DNA of 64,000 nt from Effrenium voratum (lineage: Eukaryota; Sar; Dinophyceae; Suessiales; Symbiodiniaceae): NCBI GenBank assembly GCA_963377175.1, contig CAUJNA010001602.1, positions 56,001-120,000 of the forward strand, read 5' to 3'. A model generated the notes under the pieces. The model was given only the letters and a program-made list of their open reading frames with translations. It searched no databases and was not told the DNA's origin. Of the stretch, positions 42,795-54,604 are shown piece by piece; the stretch's first letter is position 1; each line of letters begins with the position of its first letter. Made by a program: the position numbers and the translations under genes.

Positions 42795-42990
42795 TACTTC
42801 CACATGTGCATGCGTGCGTGTGTGGGTGGGTGTGCGCGCGTGTGTGAATGTGTGTGTGTGTGTGTGCGCGTGCGTGTTCAGGGTGCTCTTTTTTGGGGGT
42901 TGCTTCAAAGGGAGCCAAAGGGAACCCACCCGTTTGGGGTTCCCCGTTTGTCGACGCACACAAACACACACACGCACACCTGCTGAGAGC
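42795..42990. mobile_element. inverted-repeat element with (GT)n/(CA)n ends
   Basis: Left end (GT/GC)n, then CAGGGTGCTCTTTTTTGGGGG, a TTCAAAGGGAGCCAAAGGGAA core, and right end GACGCACACAAACACACACACG. The core is the reverse complement of the GGTTTCCTTTGG block found in other copies. Confidence 0.5.
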
Positions 42991-44500
42991 TTGGCGACCA
43001 ATACAGATCCGCGCCGCTGTTCTGGCTCAGCCACCTTGTCCTCCATCGCGCAGCCGGGCCGGGGAGGGGGGGGTGGTTGGAGCATGTCGTGGGAAGAGTC
43101 GTTGAACAGGTGACATAGTGAATCTGTGCTTGCACGGTTTGCTACCGCATGTTGTGTGGCGATGTGCTGGCCATGCATTCGCTTCCGTCTGAGTTGGCTA
43201 CTTGCAATCTCGTGTATGTGCTATGCAGAAGTAGCTGGCTTGGCAGACTCCATGAAACTAACCCTCCAGTGGAAATGTCCTTGTTCTAAATACCTTGAAA
43301 TCCACAGGCATGCCCGTTAAAAGATGGGCCTACTTGACCGGGGCAGTTTGCTTGCAGCCCTGCGAGACTTTACTCCCCAAACAAGCGGCTGAACAGAAGG
43401 AGTTTGCGCGCTTGCGACCTCGCCCAACGGTTCCTTTCTTGGGTGACCCTTGTTTCAGGCCTAGCAGGTTGTCGTAGCACACACACAGGACACAAGCACA
43501 CAGATACAAACTCACCCATACACCTGTCGTACATGGGGTGTTTTCGTGATGTTGATATGGGTTCAGAACAAGTTGGCGTTGAAAATACATTTGTGCAGAG
43601 TACTGCTTTCCAAACAAAGTCCACGTGCACTCGACGTTATCCACGTGCCCCGATGCATGTCCGAAATATAGTGAGTCAGCATAGTGTTTGGATGGGGCTA
43701 CCCTGAGCCATGTTCCCGACTCCCAGAAAAGAAGCTTCCAGGCAACAAGTCAGAGGCTTGGCTCGGATCTCAAGCTGCTCCCTTCCCGGACCCTGCAGGT
43801 CCGCCGGTGGCAGAGGGATGGACGTCAAGAAGGGTGGCAGAGATCGCGTTTGGGAGGCGCGTCCTGCATCTTGACGCCATTGGTTGTCTTGCTCGGAAAA
43901 GGAGAAATCAGACGAAACGGAGGTCCTGATGTTTGGACGTCAACTCGGATTGCTTGACTTAGGGGAAACCTATTTGTTTGTTTAGCTGAACATTGCAAGT
44001 CTATCAAGCTCACGCAAGCTGTGTTTTATTCCATGAGCAGCGTCGTGGTCTTGCGACATCCACTACTGAATCTGGGTGAATGAATGAACTCTGCGAACCT
44101 GACTGTGTAGTGAACGCAGTATCCTCCTAAGGGCTTCGATCCGTGTATGATCCTTTCATTCATGCACGTCAGATAAGCTCTGGATTCAGAGCAATTTCAG
44201 ATCTCTCAATGCAAAGACGTCATGCGGACAGGCCCTTTGCACATTGTTCCTGCTTCGTGAGTTGTGACGTAGCTTGTTTCTATGACCTGAGCAGATGCGG
44301 GCTCGCGATGCTAATTTAATATACACACGCAAGGACTTGCCCTGGTTGCTTTGGATGATGCTTGTTTTTGTGTTGTCCGCATGTGAGGTATCCAATCCGG
44401 CTTTGGATGGCCTACATATTTTGATTGACTGCCTTTGGCACAACGGCTGCAAGATCATGGACCACAACTCAAGGGGAAACCAACCAGAGGATGTTTCAGC

Positions 44501-44577
44501 ATGTGGGTGTGTCGTTTTTGTGGGTATTTCATGGTTGTTGGTTTTGAAAGAAAGTTGTAAAACAGACTCACCCACAT
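44501..44577. mobile_element. 77-bp inverted-repeat element
   Basis: ATGTGGGTGTGTC (44501-44513) and GACTCACCCACAT (44565-44577) are inverted copies with one mismatch. Inside: GTTTTTGTGGG and GTTGGTTTTGAAAG. The most compact full-length copy of the TGGGTGTGTC-tagged family. Confidence 0.65.
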
Positions 44578-44623
44578 TTGTTTGAAAACGTTAGCTCTAC
44601 TGCCTAACAGCCTAGTGTTTGAG

Positions 44624-44702
44624 GACTGCCGGGCGGGTTACAATTGTGAATCTTCACGGCGCAGGCAGCATGGTTTACCTGCCGCGGCATGCAGCGGCCA
44701 AG
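44624..44702 (+). CDS. exon candidate, possibly FtsH peptidase-domain start
   Basis: After TTTGAG the frame reads TAGRVTIVNLHGAGSMVYLP then RHAAAKG. VTIV..GAGSMVYLP weakly resembles the VTIVPRG.ALG...LPEED run of the M41 domain of FtsH, which would suit the gene upstream, but several conserved residues differ. The donor is unclear. Confidence 0.4.
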
Positions 44703-44954
44703 GGATTTCCCACAAGCCACCATGAAAGGTTCCGGAAACTCCTTTCTAAAATGTTTTTTCTCCCACACGGTACCTGTCAGCCTTCCAATTTTAGGCCAAG
44801 CAAGCGGTTTGGGTGTTTTGACGAGACTATTGATGCAGACCGCATAATTTTGACCCACTCGGTCTTTCAGACTCCACAAACATTTCTGGAAGCCTTCGTC
44901 TTTCTATTGCCAGGGCGGGCACACTGTTATCGACCACTTGAGTTCTTTCTACAG

Positions 44955-44997
44955 CCGCGCCCTCAGCCTGGAGGGGGCTGTAATCTCACGCCTGGAC
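44955..44997 (+). CDS. short exon candidate
   Basis: A pyrimidine-rich acceptor (GTTCTTTCTACAG) and donor GAC|GTAAAAG bound 43 nt reading RALSLEGAVISRLD. Good sites; identity unknown. Confidence 0.4.
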
Positions 44998-46002
44998 GTA
45001 AAAGAGGAGTCTCATGGGGGGCCATGCTCTCTCTGAGTACGGGTACGTGTGGGAAGGGTGGCAGTGCTTGCAAGATGCGTGTGAAAAGAGCCAGCGATGG
45101 TTAGCGTGATTCCATCGTAGATGGCTTGCCACCAGTGGATGTTTGTTACAGTGAGGCCCAGTCCTTTGTTTGAGCCACTCTAGGATGAGGGTGGTTCTGG
45201 GGATGAAGTTCAGGAAGGAAGGTTGCAACAGGAGAAGGGGCAATGATGTCAATGATGCATGTTGATGCCCCCAAAGAAATGCGGTGAGTTTATGTTGATG
45301 CTCCCAAAGAAAGTCATCTAACAAGAAGGGAGGAGGGATCCTTGATATCGGCATGTCTTAAGAAGAGGAACCCCCCGCCTGGTTCTTTTTCTGGTGCCTC
45401 TTCCGTTCGGAGGGGTCCAACTAATTTTGTCTCACGCCATGGGAGCGCACATCTTGTCGACCATTCCTTGGTACAAGGTTTAGTTTTTGAGAGAAGAACA
45501 GGGCACCATGGCAAATGGGCGTTGGGGTGCAGCAAGATCAAATATCAGCAGTCAGCCAGGTAGGATTGAGTTGTTGAAAGGCAATTTACTTTTCATCTGC
45601 CCCAAAATCTGGCCACAGGACCGTTTTTGTGTGAACACTCCCTAGCTGCGGGCCCTTGTGAAGATCAAATGCCATGAAACGGACTCTTCTCATCATCATG
45701 GAAGCTGATACCAGAGGCGTGCTTGCCTGCAGAGATTTGGACGTCCAAGGCAACAGGTGTTGCTTGTATGATGGCAGGGCTAGCTTCCTGGTACCATATG
45801 TATGTGCACATATATATATATATATATATGTATACATATATAGATGCATGTATTAGTATACCTACACAATATATTGATATGTTTGTAGGCTCTTGACACA
45901 GCTGGTCTTTGCCCTTCGGAGTTCTGAATGTGTCCACATGGCAACCGACCAGGAAGTGGTTGCGGGGAGGGCGGGCCATTCTGTTCCATGGGCCAAGGCA
46001 AG

Positions 46003-46082
46003 TATGCCGACTCGAGCCCTGCCAATGAGAAGATCAAGCAGGCTGGGGAAGCCAAGAAGGGGAAGCCAAGAAGGGCACCTTC
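46003..46082 (+). CDS. Lys/Glu-rich exon candidate
   Basis: After CAAGGCAAG the frame reads YADSSPANEKIKQAGEAKKG then KPRRAPSM. Moderate third-position GC; a 10-bp repeat (GAAGCCAAGAAGG) lies inside. Donor unclear. Confidence 0.35.
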
Positions 46083-46464
46083 GATGTTCCGTGGAGTGTT
46101 GAGATCCCAAAAGAGCTATGAGGCAAACAAAGAGCCCTTTGCACTCAGGGGTCTTTTGAGGCACACACACACACACAGCCATCCGTCAAAATGGCAGGGC
46201 GATCTATTGCAATGCTTGGATGAAGCCACAACCGGGTTGAATTGGAGAGGCAGCCGTGCGACAGAATGTGTATGGGTGGAAGCTGGGGAGAGCATCGCAT
46301 TCTAAGCAAAGCGGGAGCCAACCTGGAAGTCTGGCTCAGGCCTCGAGGTTCATTGCCGACTTCGGAACCAACAAAATCGTCGCATGTTTCAAGAGTTGGC
46401 AGCAGATTGCAAGAGCTTGGGACCGAAGGTCGATTGTGGGGTGGTTTGCTTTGCTTTGGTTCGG

Positions 46465-46963
46465 TTTGCTTGGTTTGATTGATTTGATTAGTTGGCTGGT
46501 TTGATTGGTTGGCTGGGTTGGCTGGCTGGCGGGTTTGTTTGGTTGGTTGGCTGATTGGTTGCTCGATTTTTTATCGTGTGTTTGTTGGTTGCTTCGTTGT
46601 TCGCTTGATCGGTTGTGTGTTTGCTTGTTTGCTTGTTTGCTTGTTTGCTTTGTTTGCTTGTTTGCTTGTTTGCTTGTTTGTTTGCTTGTTTGCTTGTTTG
46701 CTTGTTTGCTTGCTTGCTTGCTTGCTGGTAGGTTGGTTGGTTGGTTGGTTGGTTGGTTGGCGGGTCGGTCGGTTGCTTGTTTGTTTTTTGGTTGGTTGGT
46801 CGGTCAGTCTGTCAGCGTTTTTGTTGTTTGTTTATTGGTTTGTTGGATGGATTGTCGGCCGGTCGCTGTATTTTTGCTTTGTTTGAATTTGCTTGGTGTG
46901 TTTGTTTGTTGTTGGGTGGTTGGTCGGTGGTTTGATTGTTTGTTTGTTTGTTTGTTTGTTTGT

Positions 46964-46995
<32 letters not shown>

Positions 46996-47095
46996 TTGTT
47001 GTTGGTTGGTTGGTTGGTTGGTTGGTTGGTTGGTTGGTTGGTTGGTTGGTTGGTTGGTTGGTTGGTTGGTTGGTTGGTTGGTTGGTTGGTTGGCC

Positions 47096-47129
<34 letters not shown>

Positions 47130-47155
47130 TTGGTTGGTTGGTTGGCTGGCCGCCA
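46465..47155. repeat. (GGTT)n/(GTTT)n/(GCTT)n/(GGCT)n mosaic array
   Basis: About 690 bases of tetranucleotide blocks that switch unit by one base at a time, with short unique interruptions (46560-46610, 46830-46930). Open on both strands (Trp-Leu-Val-Gly and Thr-Asn-Gln-Pro); not genes. Confidence 0.9.
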
Positions 47156-47189
47156 CTTGTTCGAAATGATGCGATTCCGCGCTTTCGAG

Positions 47190-47255
47190 GCAGCGATTTA
47201 TTTCTGCGTGGCAGAGAACCATATCGAGGCCTGGGGGGCAATGGCATTGATTTCA
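47190..47255 (+). CDS. unnamed 22-codon exon
   Basis: Acceptor TTTCGAG and donor TCA|GTTGTC bound 66 nt in phase 0 reading [20 protein letters not shown] then IS. Directly follows the tetranucleotide array. A second frame ([20 protein letters not shown]) is also open. Confidence 0.45.
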
Positions 47256-48038
47256 GTTGTCCAAGACGAATCTATCTTTTTTGTCTGCCTTTGGTCCATA
47301 TTTAGTCATGACCCCAAAAGGTTCACCTTCTATGTCCAGGTGCCTTGTGAGTTAAGCCTGCAGTCGAGTCTAGTTGGCGCTGCTGCAAACATCATCGCCT
47401 GCAAGCATCACACTCTTTGCAACGGTTCAGGGGATGATTGCATGTGAGCCCACTGCATGACTGGACGTGCCCAAAGCGAAGGATCCTGAAACTCGGGAAG
47501 ATCAAGCATGGGCTCCCATGCTCGCGCATATTATGCGAGGATAGGTACTGTTCAAAGACGCTCAAAGGGATGCTAACTACTGCGGGTCATCAGATCATTG
47601 CAGCTCACCCGGACGAGATAATATGTATATATAATATAATATATAATAATATATACAAACAAACATATTTGTATATCGAGCACCGCGTGATACCTTAACA
47701 AACAATGCAATTTTTGTTTGCTTGCTTTGGTTGGAGGCCGGCAGGTAGCTTGCTGCCGCAGCCAAACATATACATGGTATTAGGTCACAGGCAAGGCAAT
47801 CACATTGCAACTGCACACACAAGTCCTTGTCAACAAGACAGGCTCAGTCTTGCAAAGTGCTGAAGCACCTCGATGAGAAGCAACCAAGAAAGACCTTTTT
47901 TGGTTTAGGGTGAACACCCCCCCCATTTTGGGAAACCGCCGCGGTTCAGGGGGAAGAGTGGAGAACCCCCCCGCGCCGTTTCGTATTTTGGGGAAACGTC
48001 CGTCTCACCTTCCGGGTCGACTGAGGATGGAGACTTAG

Positions 48039-48094
48039 AGGAGGCCACCGTGGCTGCGGAAGGCGGGCTCCGGGCCGAGGGCCGTCTGCGGAAG
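48039..48094 (+). CDS. unnamed helical exon
   Basis: Acceptor GACTTAG and donor AAG|GTGTGG bound 56 nt reading EATVAAEGGLRAEGRLRK with very high third-position GC. Function unknown. Confidence 0.55.
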
Positions 48095-48119
48095 GTGTGG
48101 GGTTTCCTGAAACGGGAGG

Positions 48120-48225
48120 ACCCGTGAAAACGGGCGGTTTTTCGGTCCCTTGGGTCTCCTTTGCTTTCCTTTGGTTTCCTTTGGTTTCCTTTCAAAGCAA
48201 CCAAAAAGGGATCCATGATCTTCAC
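48120..48225. mobile_element. GGTTTCCTTT-block element copy
   Basis: GGTTTTTCGGTCCCTTGGG followed by three CTTTGGTTTC units and CAACCAAAAAGGGATCC. Same block as at 5760, 53645, 60045 and 61145. Ends not defined here. Confidence 0.45.
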
Positions 48226-49453
48226 ACCCAGGAACCCTTCTGGGATGGTGGGAAGGGAAAGCCAAGAGGGCTCCAGCTTTGCACGGCTGGATATGTTGAA
48301 GCAAACTGGAGCAGCATTTGGGCTGGCATTGGATGTAAAACGACACAAGTTCCGCACGTCAAGCTGTTGAAGCTGCAGGCCATGTTTGAATCGGCAAGAT
48401 AAACGCACGCTCCGAAAATAGCCAGCACGGGTATGTCTCAAATTGGGACGGACCGCCCGGATGGCAGGTTTTGCATGTGGTTTGCCCCAAACACGGAAGT
48501 TCCCGGAGCAACCGTCCCGCTTGCTGGGTCTCCAAAGGCGGTTTGCATTGCCCGGCAAAAACGGGTTGCAAACGGATCCGCTCCGAAGCCTTTTGAGACC
48601 GGCCAAGAGAGTGACAGAGAGAGGGGGAGAGAGAGTCCGGCGGAGAATGTGGGAGGAGGAAGCCTACCTTCCTGGGGCAGGTTCCAATGCGGCAATCCAT
48701 GTGAGCAGGGTCCAGAGCCACTCAAACATGCAAGCAGGACCGTTTCTATGGAGCCTTTCTCTTGCCTGATTCCAATGCTTCGGTGCTGGCCAGTGCGAGT
48801 CTCTGCAGGCTGCTTGGAGCTGTTCAGAGAAGAGGGTGATCAGCGAGGCGCGAGACGGGCAGAAAGTTTCCGCCCTTTCTCTTTGGGTGGCTGTTTGAGG
48901 CAAGAGTCTGGGTATGTGGTAAATGGTCGGGAATCTCCAAATGGGTACAAGAAGAAATGCATGTTTGGAAGCACAATCTTGAGAAGAGAGAGAGAGAGGT
49001 TCTGTTCACCATCTTGATCGGGCTCTTACTCCTGGGGACTGGAGGGGGTTATGATTTGGGTCGGGTTGCGGTAGATTACAAGGAGACCACGGTCACCCGT
49101 CTTGTTTCCATAGTCCTCCAATTTTCTTGGCGGGTTTTGTGCCCGCTTCCCAGGCTGGAAGCATAGCCGTACTTCAGAGCGAAGGGCAAAGAACAAATAC
49201 CTGCAAGCAGCCTATCTTTGAACCAATAAAAATCTTGAACTGCTCCGCATGAACTGATCAGCAGCGTCCCCTTCATCGAGCAAGACAAATGTCGCTGGAA
49301 CAAGCTTTTGTGTATTTGGAGGGGTACTGCAATCTGCGGTGACCAGTAGTTTGGGATTCTGACCGGTCTTGACGCATGCAGCGCAGGCACGCGGGACGCC
49401 CTTCGGCTGGTCATCCACGTGCTGAGGGCCAAAGCGGATGAGGCGCCTGGGGC

Positions 49454-49804
49454 GTGCGGGCTAGGGACATGTTTGAGGATAGGCAGTACTTCAATCCACT
49501 TGCATCGCGTGTGTGGAGCACTCCCCAAAAAGCAGATGGATTTTCAAGCACGTTGTCCGTCATTTTCACAGCCAAGTTTGCTTCAGACAGCATATCGTGG
49601 CTCAAGGCCTGGTGTGAGTTGTTCGGTGCTGCGAGCCCTTGCCTCACGTTCTGGCTGGCTGCTGCCTTCCAAAATGGCTGCTTGTGCGTTCGAGATCAGC
49701 TTGGGTTTGAGTTCAGGAAGCGTGGACACATCTCATGTAGCTTCCACTCGTTGCTGAATTCTCACGAGCATCCTGTGTGCGGAAGCTTCTCCAGTATAGC
49801 CTAA
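49454..49804 (+). CDS. open frame, weak coding signal
   Basis: A 116-codon + frame includes DSISWLKAWCELFGAASPCL and TFWLAAAFQNGCLCVRDQLG, which look protein-like, but third-position GC is only about 60% and several possible splice sites fall inside. Probably one exon within a longer chance frame. Confidence 0.3.
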   Translation: MRARDMFEDRQYFNPLASRVWSTPQKADGFSSTLSVIFTAKFASDSISWLKAWCELFGAASPCLTFWLAAAFQNGCLCVRDQLGFEFRKRGHISCSFHSLLNSHEHPVCGSFSSIA

Positions 49805-49995
49805 ATAAACCGGCTACATTCCAGACGTTCGCGTTCGCAGCTTTTACTTGCAGCCTGCGCAGTTTGTCCACAACACATGGCACCAACGATGGCCCCCTAC
49901 CCTCCAGCGAGAAGTTTCCAAGGCAAGTGGGACACAGTTCTTGGGCTTCAACTATACTTTGTTGTCTCAATTTGGGTCGTTTTGGGGTTTGCCAG

Positions 49996-50046
49996 GCCAG
50001 GAACCAGGGCGAGCGGGCGCTCGCCCGGCGCCCAGTCTTCTTCTGA
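49996..50046 (+). CDS. short exon ending in a stop or donor
   Basis: Acceptor GTTTGCCAG then ARNQGERALARRPVFF and TGA 50044-50046, with G/C third bases. Could be a terminal exon. A competing + frame runs on to a donor at TGGAGG|GTATCT near 50087. Confidence 0.45.
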   Translation, partial: ARNQGERALARRPVFF

Positions 50047-50734
50047 TTGAGCGAATTTTGAGTTTGGCACGGCCACTCACATGGAGGGTATCTCTTTCTG
50101 GTATCGGCATTCAGTCCCTGAGTCGGGTGTTTTCCCGATCATTTCAGTTTGGAAAATAGCAAGTTGTCATGGCCCGGCCGCGTGTGAGCTGCTGGCAGGA
50201 TTCCCATTGAGTCGTTTTGCTTGAATTGCACTAACCCCATTTGATTTCGTGATGCATTTAGATCCTCCTGCCCAGGGTAGATTCGGTTCCATCTTGCCCT
50301 AAAAATAGTTGGTTTCCTCTTGGTCAAGCCATCCAAAAGAGGGAGCCAGCCCCGCCGCCCAAACGAAAAAAAGGCACACCCTCTCTGGTCTTGTTGCGCT
50401 TGAGCTTTGAGCCTTTCAGCCACGCCTTGGGCCGGGGAATCGGATCTCAGATCTCGGTGAAGGATTCTACCCTTTCGCCAACAATGGAAAGGGATATGCC
50501 TCTTTCGATTGCTGGTTTTTCCCTTTCGGTTTGTCAGCTTCAGGGAGAAAGACAATGTAGCGTGAAAACTGTCCGAAGAGCCCGTTCCAAGACTTAGGGT
50601 CCTTGCAAGTTTCCATCCGGTTCCTTCAGGTCCTCTTGGGTTTCAGGTTCCTTGGCGGAGCTGTCAGGCTCGTTTCATATTCGTTTCCTCAAATGATCAA
50701 GTTCCGCTTGAGCTTCTTTGGTGGTTTCTCCCAG

Positions 50735-50773
50735 GACTCTCCCAGGCGCGCGCTGCAAGCAGGTGATCTTGAG
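50735..50773 (+). CDS. 13-codon exon
   Basis: Excellent sites (TTTCTCCCAG acceptor, GAG|GTGAGAG donor) bound 39 nt in phase 0 reading DSPRRALQAGDLE. Probably the same gene as the exons at 51535 and 51817. Confidence 0.55.
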
Positions 50774-51534
50774 GTGAGAGTGGGGTTGGCAGTGACACGC
50801 ATGCTGTCTCCGACTCGCCCAAATGTTTCCAAGATCCCGGATGACCCGGATGTGTACTGTGGCTCTCGAGGAGGCCCTGGCCGCTGGCTTTTGAAAGAGC
50901 TTTCTTCGCCAAGGCAAGGCCTGTTTCTGGGCCAGCTATGACCATTCCGGTCTTCCAAATTTGCACAATCGAGCCCTTTCAACGCCGCCAACCATTTCCG
51001 CTCCACCGTTCGCCCATCGGATACGGAAGGATGAGACTTCTTGGTTTCCACCATGCCTATTCCTCCACGAATACACGCGCTGAGTCTGAGCAACAGAAGG
51101 CAAAGAAGGTGGCGGTGGCAGAATGTAGGCACGATCGGAAGAAGTTGAACCGATTCACTTTTTCAACTGCGTGTTGGGAAGGGGCAGGGAAGAAGGACGG
51201 AATATCCCTACCTCGTTTCTGGCCCGCGCCACCCCAACAAGCATCTCCAATTATCCTTGTGGCCCCTGCCAGTCCATTCTATCGGTCTTGCGGTGTTGGC
51301 TTCTTTGTACATAAGAAGCACTGCCACGATCTGTTTGTTTACTTTGCCACCTCAACAAACTGGGGTGGGGAACACAGATATGGAACTGTCCTACCCATTT
51401 TCTGGCTTGTTCTCGTTTCTGGCGTGTTCCGCAATTGCTGCTTTTTGGAGTTTCGGGCAGGACTTGAAAAAGACCAGCACGGCAAGGTGTGGCTCCCTTC
51501 TGCACGCGTTTGCTTGAACCGAGCGCGCGCTCAG

Positions 51535-51600
51535 GCCCGGGACCAGCTGGAGAAGGCCGAGGCCATGGCGGAAGAGGCGACGGCCCATTTGGGATCTCAA
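51535..51600 (+). CDS. 22-codon coiled-coil exon
   Basis: Acceptor GCGCTCAG and donor CAA|GTGCAG bound 66 nt in phase 0 reading ARDQLEKAEAMAEEATAHLG then SQ. A heptad-like pattern suggests a coiled coil. A possible 26-nt exon (51461-51486, LEKDQHGK) lies just upstream. Confidence 0.65.
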
Positions 51601-51816
51601 GTGCAGCCGATCCGGCTCAAGTCCGAACAGATGCACGGAAGCGCGTTTGGTACATGTCAAAAGTAGGCATTCGCCCCAACCCCCCCCCCAAAAAAAAAGA
51701 AAGAAAGACAAAACAGGAAAAAGGAAAATGGTCGGCTGCCTTGTGTTTGTCCTTTAGATTACACCCACCCTGGCAAAAGTACGCTCCAAGAAGGCCCACA
51801 ACCGTTTTGGCTTCAG

Positions 51817-51904
51817 AACGGCCAGGAGATGGCCAACTTCCGCGATGCGGGAGACGAAACTGGGCAGGCAAGGTGTGGGACAGCCGACTGGAGACGCCTC
51901 CAGA
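51817..51904 (+). CDS. unnamed exon with consensus splice sites
   Basis: Acceptor TTGGCTTCAG and donor A|GTGAGT bound 88 nt reading NGQEMANFRDAGDETGQARC then GTADWRRLQ, third bases mostly G/C. Downstream neighbour of the coiled-coil exon. Function unknown. Confidence 0.65.
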
Positions 51905-51939
51905 GTGAGTCCCACGTTTTGCTCCTCTAATTAGAGACG

Positions 51940-52036
51940 GTTGGTTGGTTGGTTGGCTGGCTGGCTGGCTGGTTGGTTGCTTGGTTGCTTGGTTGCTTGG
52001 TTGCTTGGTTGCTTGGTTGCTTGGTTGGTTGGTTGG
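51940..52036. repeat. (GGTT)n/(GGCT)n/(GCTTGGTT)n array
   Basis: GGTTGGTTGGTT, GGCTGGCTGGCT and GGTTGCTTGGTTGCTT blocks. Opens a Gln/Pro/Asn/Ser frame on minus that is not a gene. Confidence 0.9.
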
Positions 52037-52789
52037 TCCCCTGACACCAAGTTGAACCATGTTCACATAGATCAGCTTTGCACCACAACATCTCCCTGCC
52101 AACCGACCCCCTAGTAGATTCCAGCCGCTGCCGCGACATAAACATATGGTTTTGGATTTGTGCTTGGCTCGAGTTGATTGGAACGGCTGTTTCTTCGATT
52201 ACCTACGAAACACGCGCTTGGTGTAGCCACTTGGCTTTGTTCTTGGCAGCCAAGATGGCATGTTCAATAGAGATCAGTGTGGATTGGTCATGAGCACGCC
52301 TTCTATGATGCGGGAGGGTCCGGGCAGTGTGCCATTGGCACTGTCCATTGCTTGTGCTTTTTGCCATTTTAAGGTTGTTGCAATGCTGCTGAGGCCAAGA
52401 TGCCAACAAACACCCCATTGCTGTTAAGTGGCTTTCCCGCGGCCTGCAGAATGGACTTGTTGAGCTCGGGGCTATGAACTTCAAGCCTGTTTTGCTCAAT
52501 TTGGTGCAAATGCTGGGTGCATCTGGGTGCCTAACTTAAACACTTTACAGTTTGGAAGGGGGGGGGGGCGGGGTTGGGGCCACAGGCAGCACTATTTGTA
52601 AAAAAGTGTCGTGTGCCACCAAATTGAAGAGCCAGAGGCCACGTATTCGGCCTCAGAAGCTCGAAGTTTTTGTACACTTTCGCTTTTGTTGCTTAGATCT
52701 CCTCGTTGTTTGGCCGTCAGGTTTGAAGCGGGGCGAAGATGATGGCTCCTGAATTCTTTATCCTGACTCCTCATGGGTTTGTCCACGTT

Positions 52790-52790
52790 G

Positions 52791-52851
<61 letters not shown>

Positions 52852-52878
52852 TGTGTGTGAGTGTGTGTGTGTGTGTGG
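52790..52878. repeat. (GT)n microsatellite
   Basis: About 40 GT units with two GAGTGTG interruptions. Confidence 0.95.
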
Positions 52879-53281
52879 GCGGTCGTGACCTCGCGAGCCC
52901 CCAACTTTGCCACCCCCACCCCCTTCTTCGATACGAGTCAACATTAAGATGGTTGGGTTCGTTTACGTCATCTAAGTAGACAATCTCACAGTTTCCAAGT
53001 TCCACATATCCGATGTAGTGCTGCTGCTGCTGCTGCTCCATTGATAAGCTACATTTACGGTTCTCGCTTAGTTGCTTCCTGCGTAGGCCCCGTAGCAAAG
53101 CACGAAGTGATTATAGGCGTCTTGAGGCAAGCTAGCGACGGTGGACATCACATGTAAAATATTCAAGGGCAAAACACAGGCTTGCATTGCTCCTCAAAGC
53201 CGTATCGCAAACCTAGCCACGACCTTTCCCCCTTGTCCGCTTGCTCCATCCATTTCCTTGTGGACGGATGGATGCTGCGAG

Positions 53282-53355
53282 GCCTGCATGATGCTGAGCA
53301 TGGCGGAGGCCACTTGCGCCTACCGGGGCAGTAACAAGCGCGAGGAGGCGCGGAC
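53282..53355 (+). CDS. unnamed exon, Cys/Met-containing
   Basis: Acceptor GCTGCGAG and donor GGAC|GTGATT bound 74 nt reading ACMMLSMAEATCAYRGSNKR then EEART; the frame is also open upstream (DGCCE). High third-position GC. Function unknown. Confidence 0.55.
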
Positions 53356-53519
53356 GTGATTTTGGGCGGGACGCACAAGGAGCCGAGAAAATATGTGATT
53401 CAGCTTGGCACGGAACGCTTTCGGGGTGGATCGTAGGGAATCCAACTCAGATCCAACTCTGACGTTGCAGGGAATCCAACTCGGATCCCTCTTTGTCCTT
53501 CACTTCCGACCGTGGTGAG

Positions 53520-53600
53520 GGACACCCGGGCAGCCTCGCGGTGTCAGGCGCTAGCAAACTCCGAGGAGGCCAGAGAGATCTTTAGCCAGGCGCGAGGAAT
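53520..53600 (+). CDS. unnamed helical exon
   Basis: After GTGGTGAG the frame reads DTRAASRCQALANSEEAREI then FSQARG up to donor AAT|GTGCGAG. High third-position GC. Adjacent to an inverted-repeat element copy (53620-53718). Confidence 0.55.
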
Positions 53601-53619
53601 GTGCGAGTTGGGATCATTA

Positions 53620-53718
53620 CATGGGTGTGCCACCCACCCGAAAATGGTGGTTTTCCTTTCGGTCTTCCCTTTAAAACCCACCAAAAAGGGGGGTTCCCTC
53701 AAAAAAGACATCCACATG
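53620..53718. mobile_element. short inverted-repeat element copy
   Basis: Starts ACATGGGTGTG and ends CATCCACATGT around GGTTTTCCTTTCGGTC and CCAAAAAGGGG blocks. Member of the TGGGTGTG-tagged group; located between two exons, hence intronic. Confidence 0.5.
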
Positions 53719-53887
53719 TTCCAATTTTCTGGTCTGACGCGGGAACGTATCTTGCTCAGGAAGGGACTGGCAGTGGGGAAAGACACGCAAACACACTTCT
53801 CCTGGCATGAGAAAGCTCGAAGCAAGGCTGTTTTCGCATTCTCCTTTCAACCGTCCCCCGTAGAAATCGGCAAAATGAGTTGGACAG

Positions 53888-53999
53888 GCTTTGCGGCTTT
53901 GGGACCTTCCCGTTCCCGTTTGCCGGACAGGCCAAAGAGGCGAAATACGAAGGCCTAGCCACGCTGACTCTGGCGGAGGCACGGGCCGTTCAGCGTTGG
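53888..53999 (+). CDS. unnamed exon
   Basis: Acceptor TGGACAG (or TGAG at 53879) and donor TGG|GTCTGAG bound a frame reading LCGFGTFPFPFAGQAKEAKY then EGLATLTLAEARAVQRW, with very high third-position GC. Begins with an aromatic/Pro stretch and continues as a helix. No family recognised. Confidence 0.6.
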
Positions 54000-54604
54000 G
54001 TCTGAGTCTTTTTGCGCGTTTGAAGAGAGGAGGAATGGACAAGATCAGGTTTGATTCTGGGGATGCGGTCCTTCTCCTGGAAAGTGAAATTCTGCGTGGA
54101 TATGGATGGGTGGGTACTCCTTTTGCAACCAGCCAATCGAACGACAAAGGGCTGCATGTTCAGCTCACCCTGCTATTGCGGCCGTAGAACGCGTCTTAGC
54201 CGTTGCTGCCTAAACATTTGTTAATTGCAAACCATCAAAGGCGACAATATGATCTTGTATCTGGTCCACATCTTAGAATCGTTCCTTGACAGCATTAAAA
54301 AAGACAGCAACTAGCAACAAGTAGTTTCACAAGCAAGTTCTGTTTCTCATGATTATCATTTCCTCTGAATTTAGGTTCGTATTTATTCCATTTCCTTCTG
54401 GAATATTCCGGAGTCAACCTTAAACATATGAGTGGACAGGTGGGTGAGGATAAAAAGAAGCCCGCCTTCATACAGTTGCACAGTGGCATCGAGTGTTTTG
54501 ATTGGACACTGCACCTGCCTTGCCACTTCTCCATTCGGGCAGTTGGCTTAGTCCAAGGACCTGGGACGCGCCCACTTTTCGGGCGCTTGAGCGCCCTTCG
54601 ATAG

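Larger units (their letters stand above)
42069..47189. other. 5-kb stretch with few exon candidates
   Basis: Expected later FtsH exons were not found with certainty. At 43820-43876 RVAEIAFGRRVLHLDAIG vaguely recalls the Walker B region but lacks the DE. A + frame is open at 42110-42480 (WHSFRLEELCSFECACQ near its end). The rest holds (GT)n, (CA)n and inverted-repeat elements. Confidence 0.4.

Noticed and set aside
43820..43876. RVAEIAFGRRVLHLDAIG as the FtsH Walker B exon
   Set aside because: The DE pair and several residues before it are absent; the similarity is too short to assign.
46505..47305. 266-codon Trp-Leu-Val-Gly frame and its Thr-Asn-Gln-Pro mirror
   Set aside because: Tetranucleotide array. 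Only the unique part after 47160 has coding signal.
47905..48606. 233-codon minus frame
   Set aside because: Low third-position GC, includes repeat blocks on the other strand, and the + strand has a better exon at 48039-48094.
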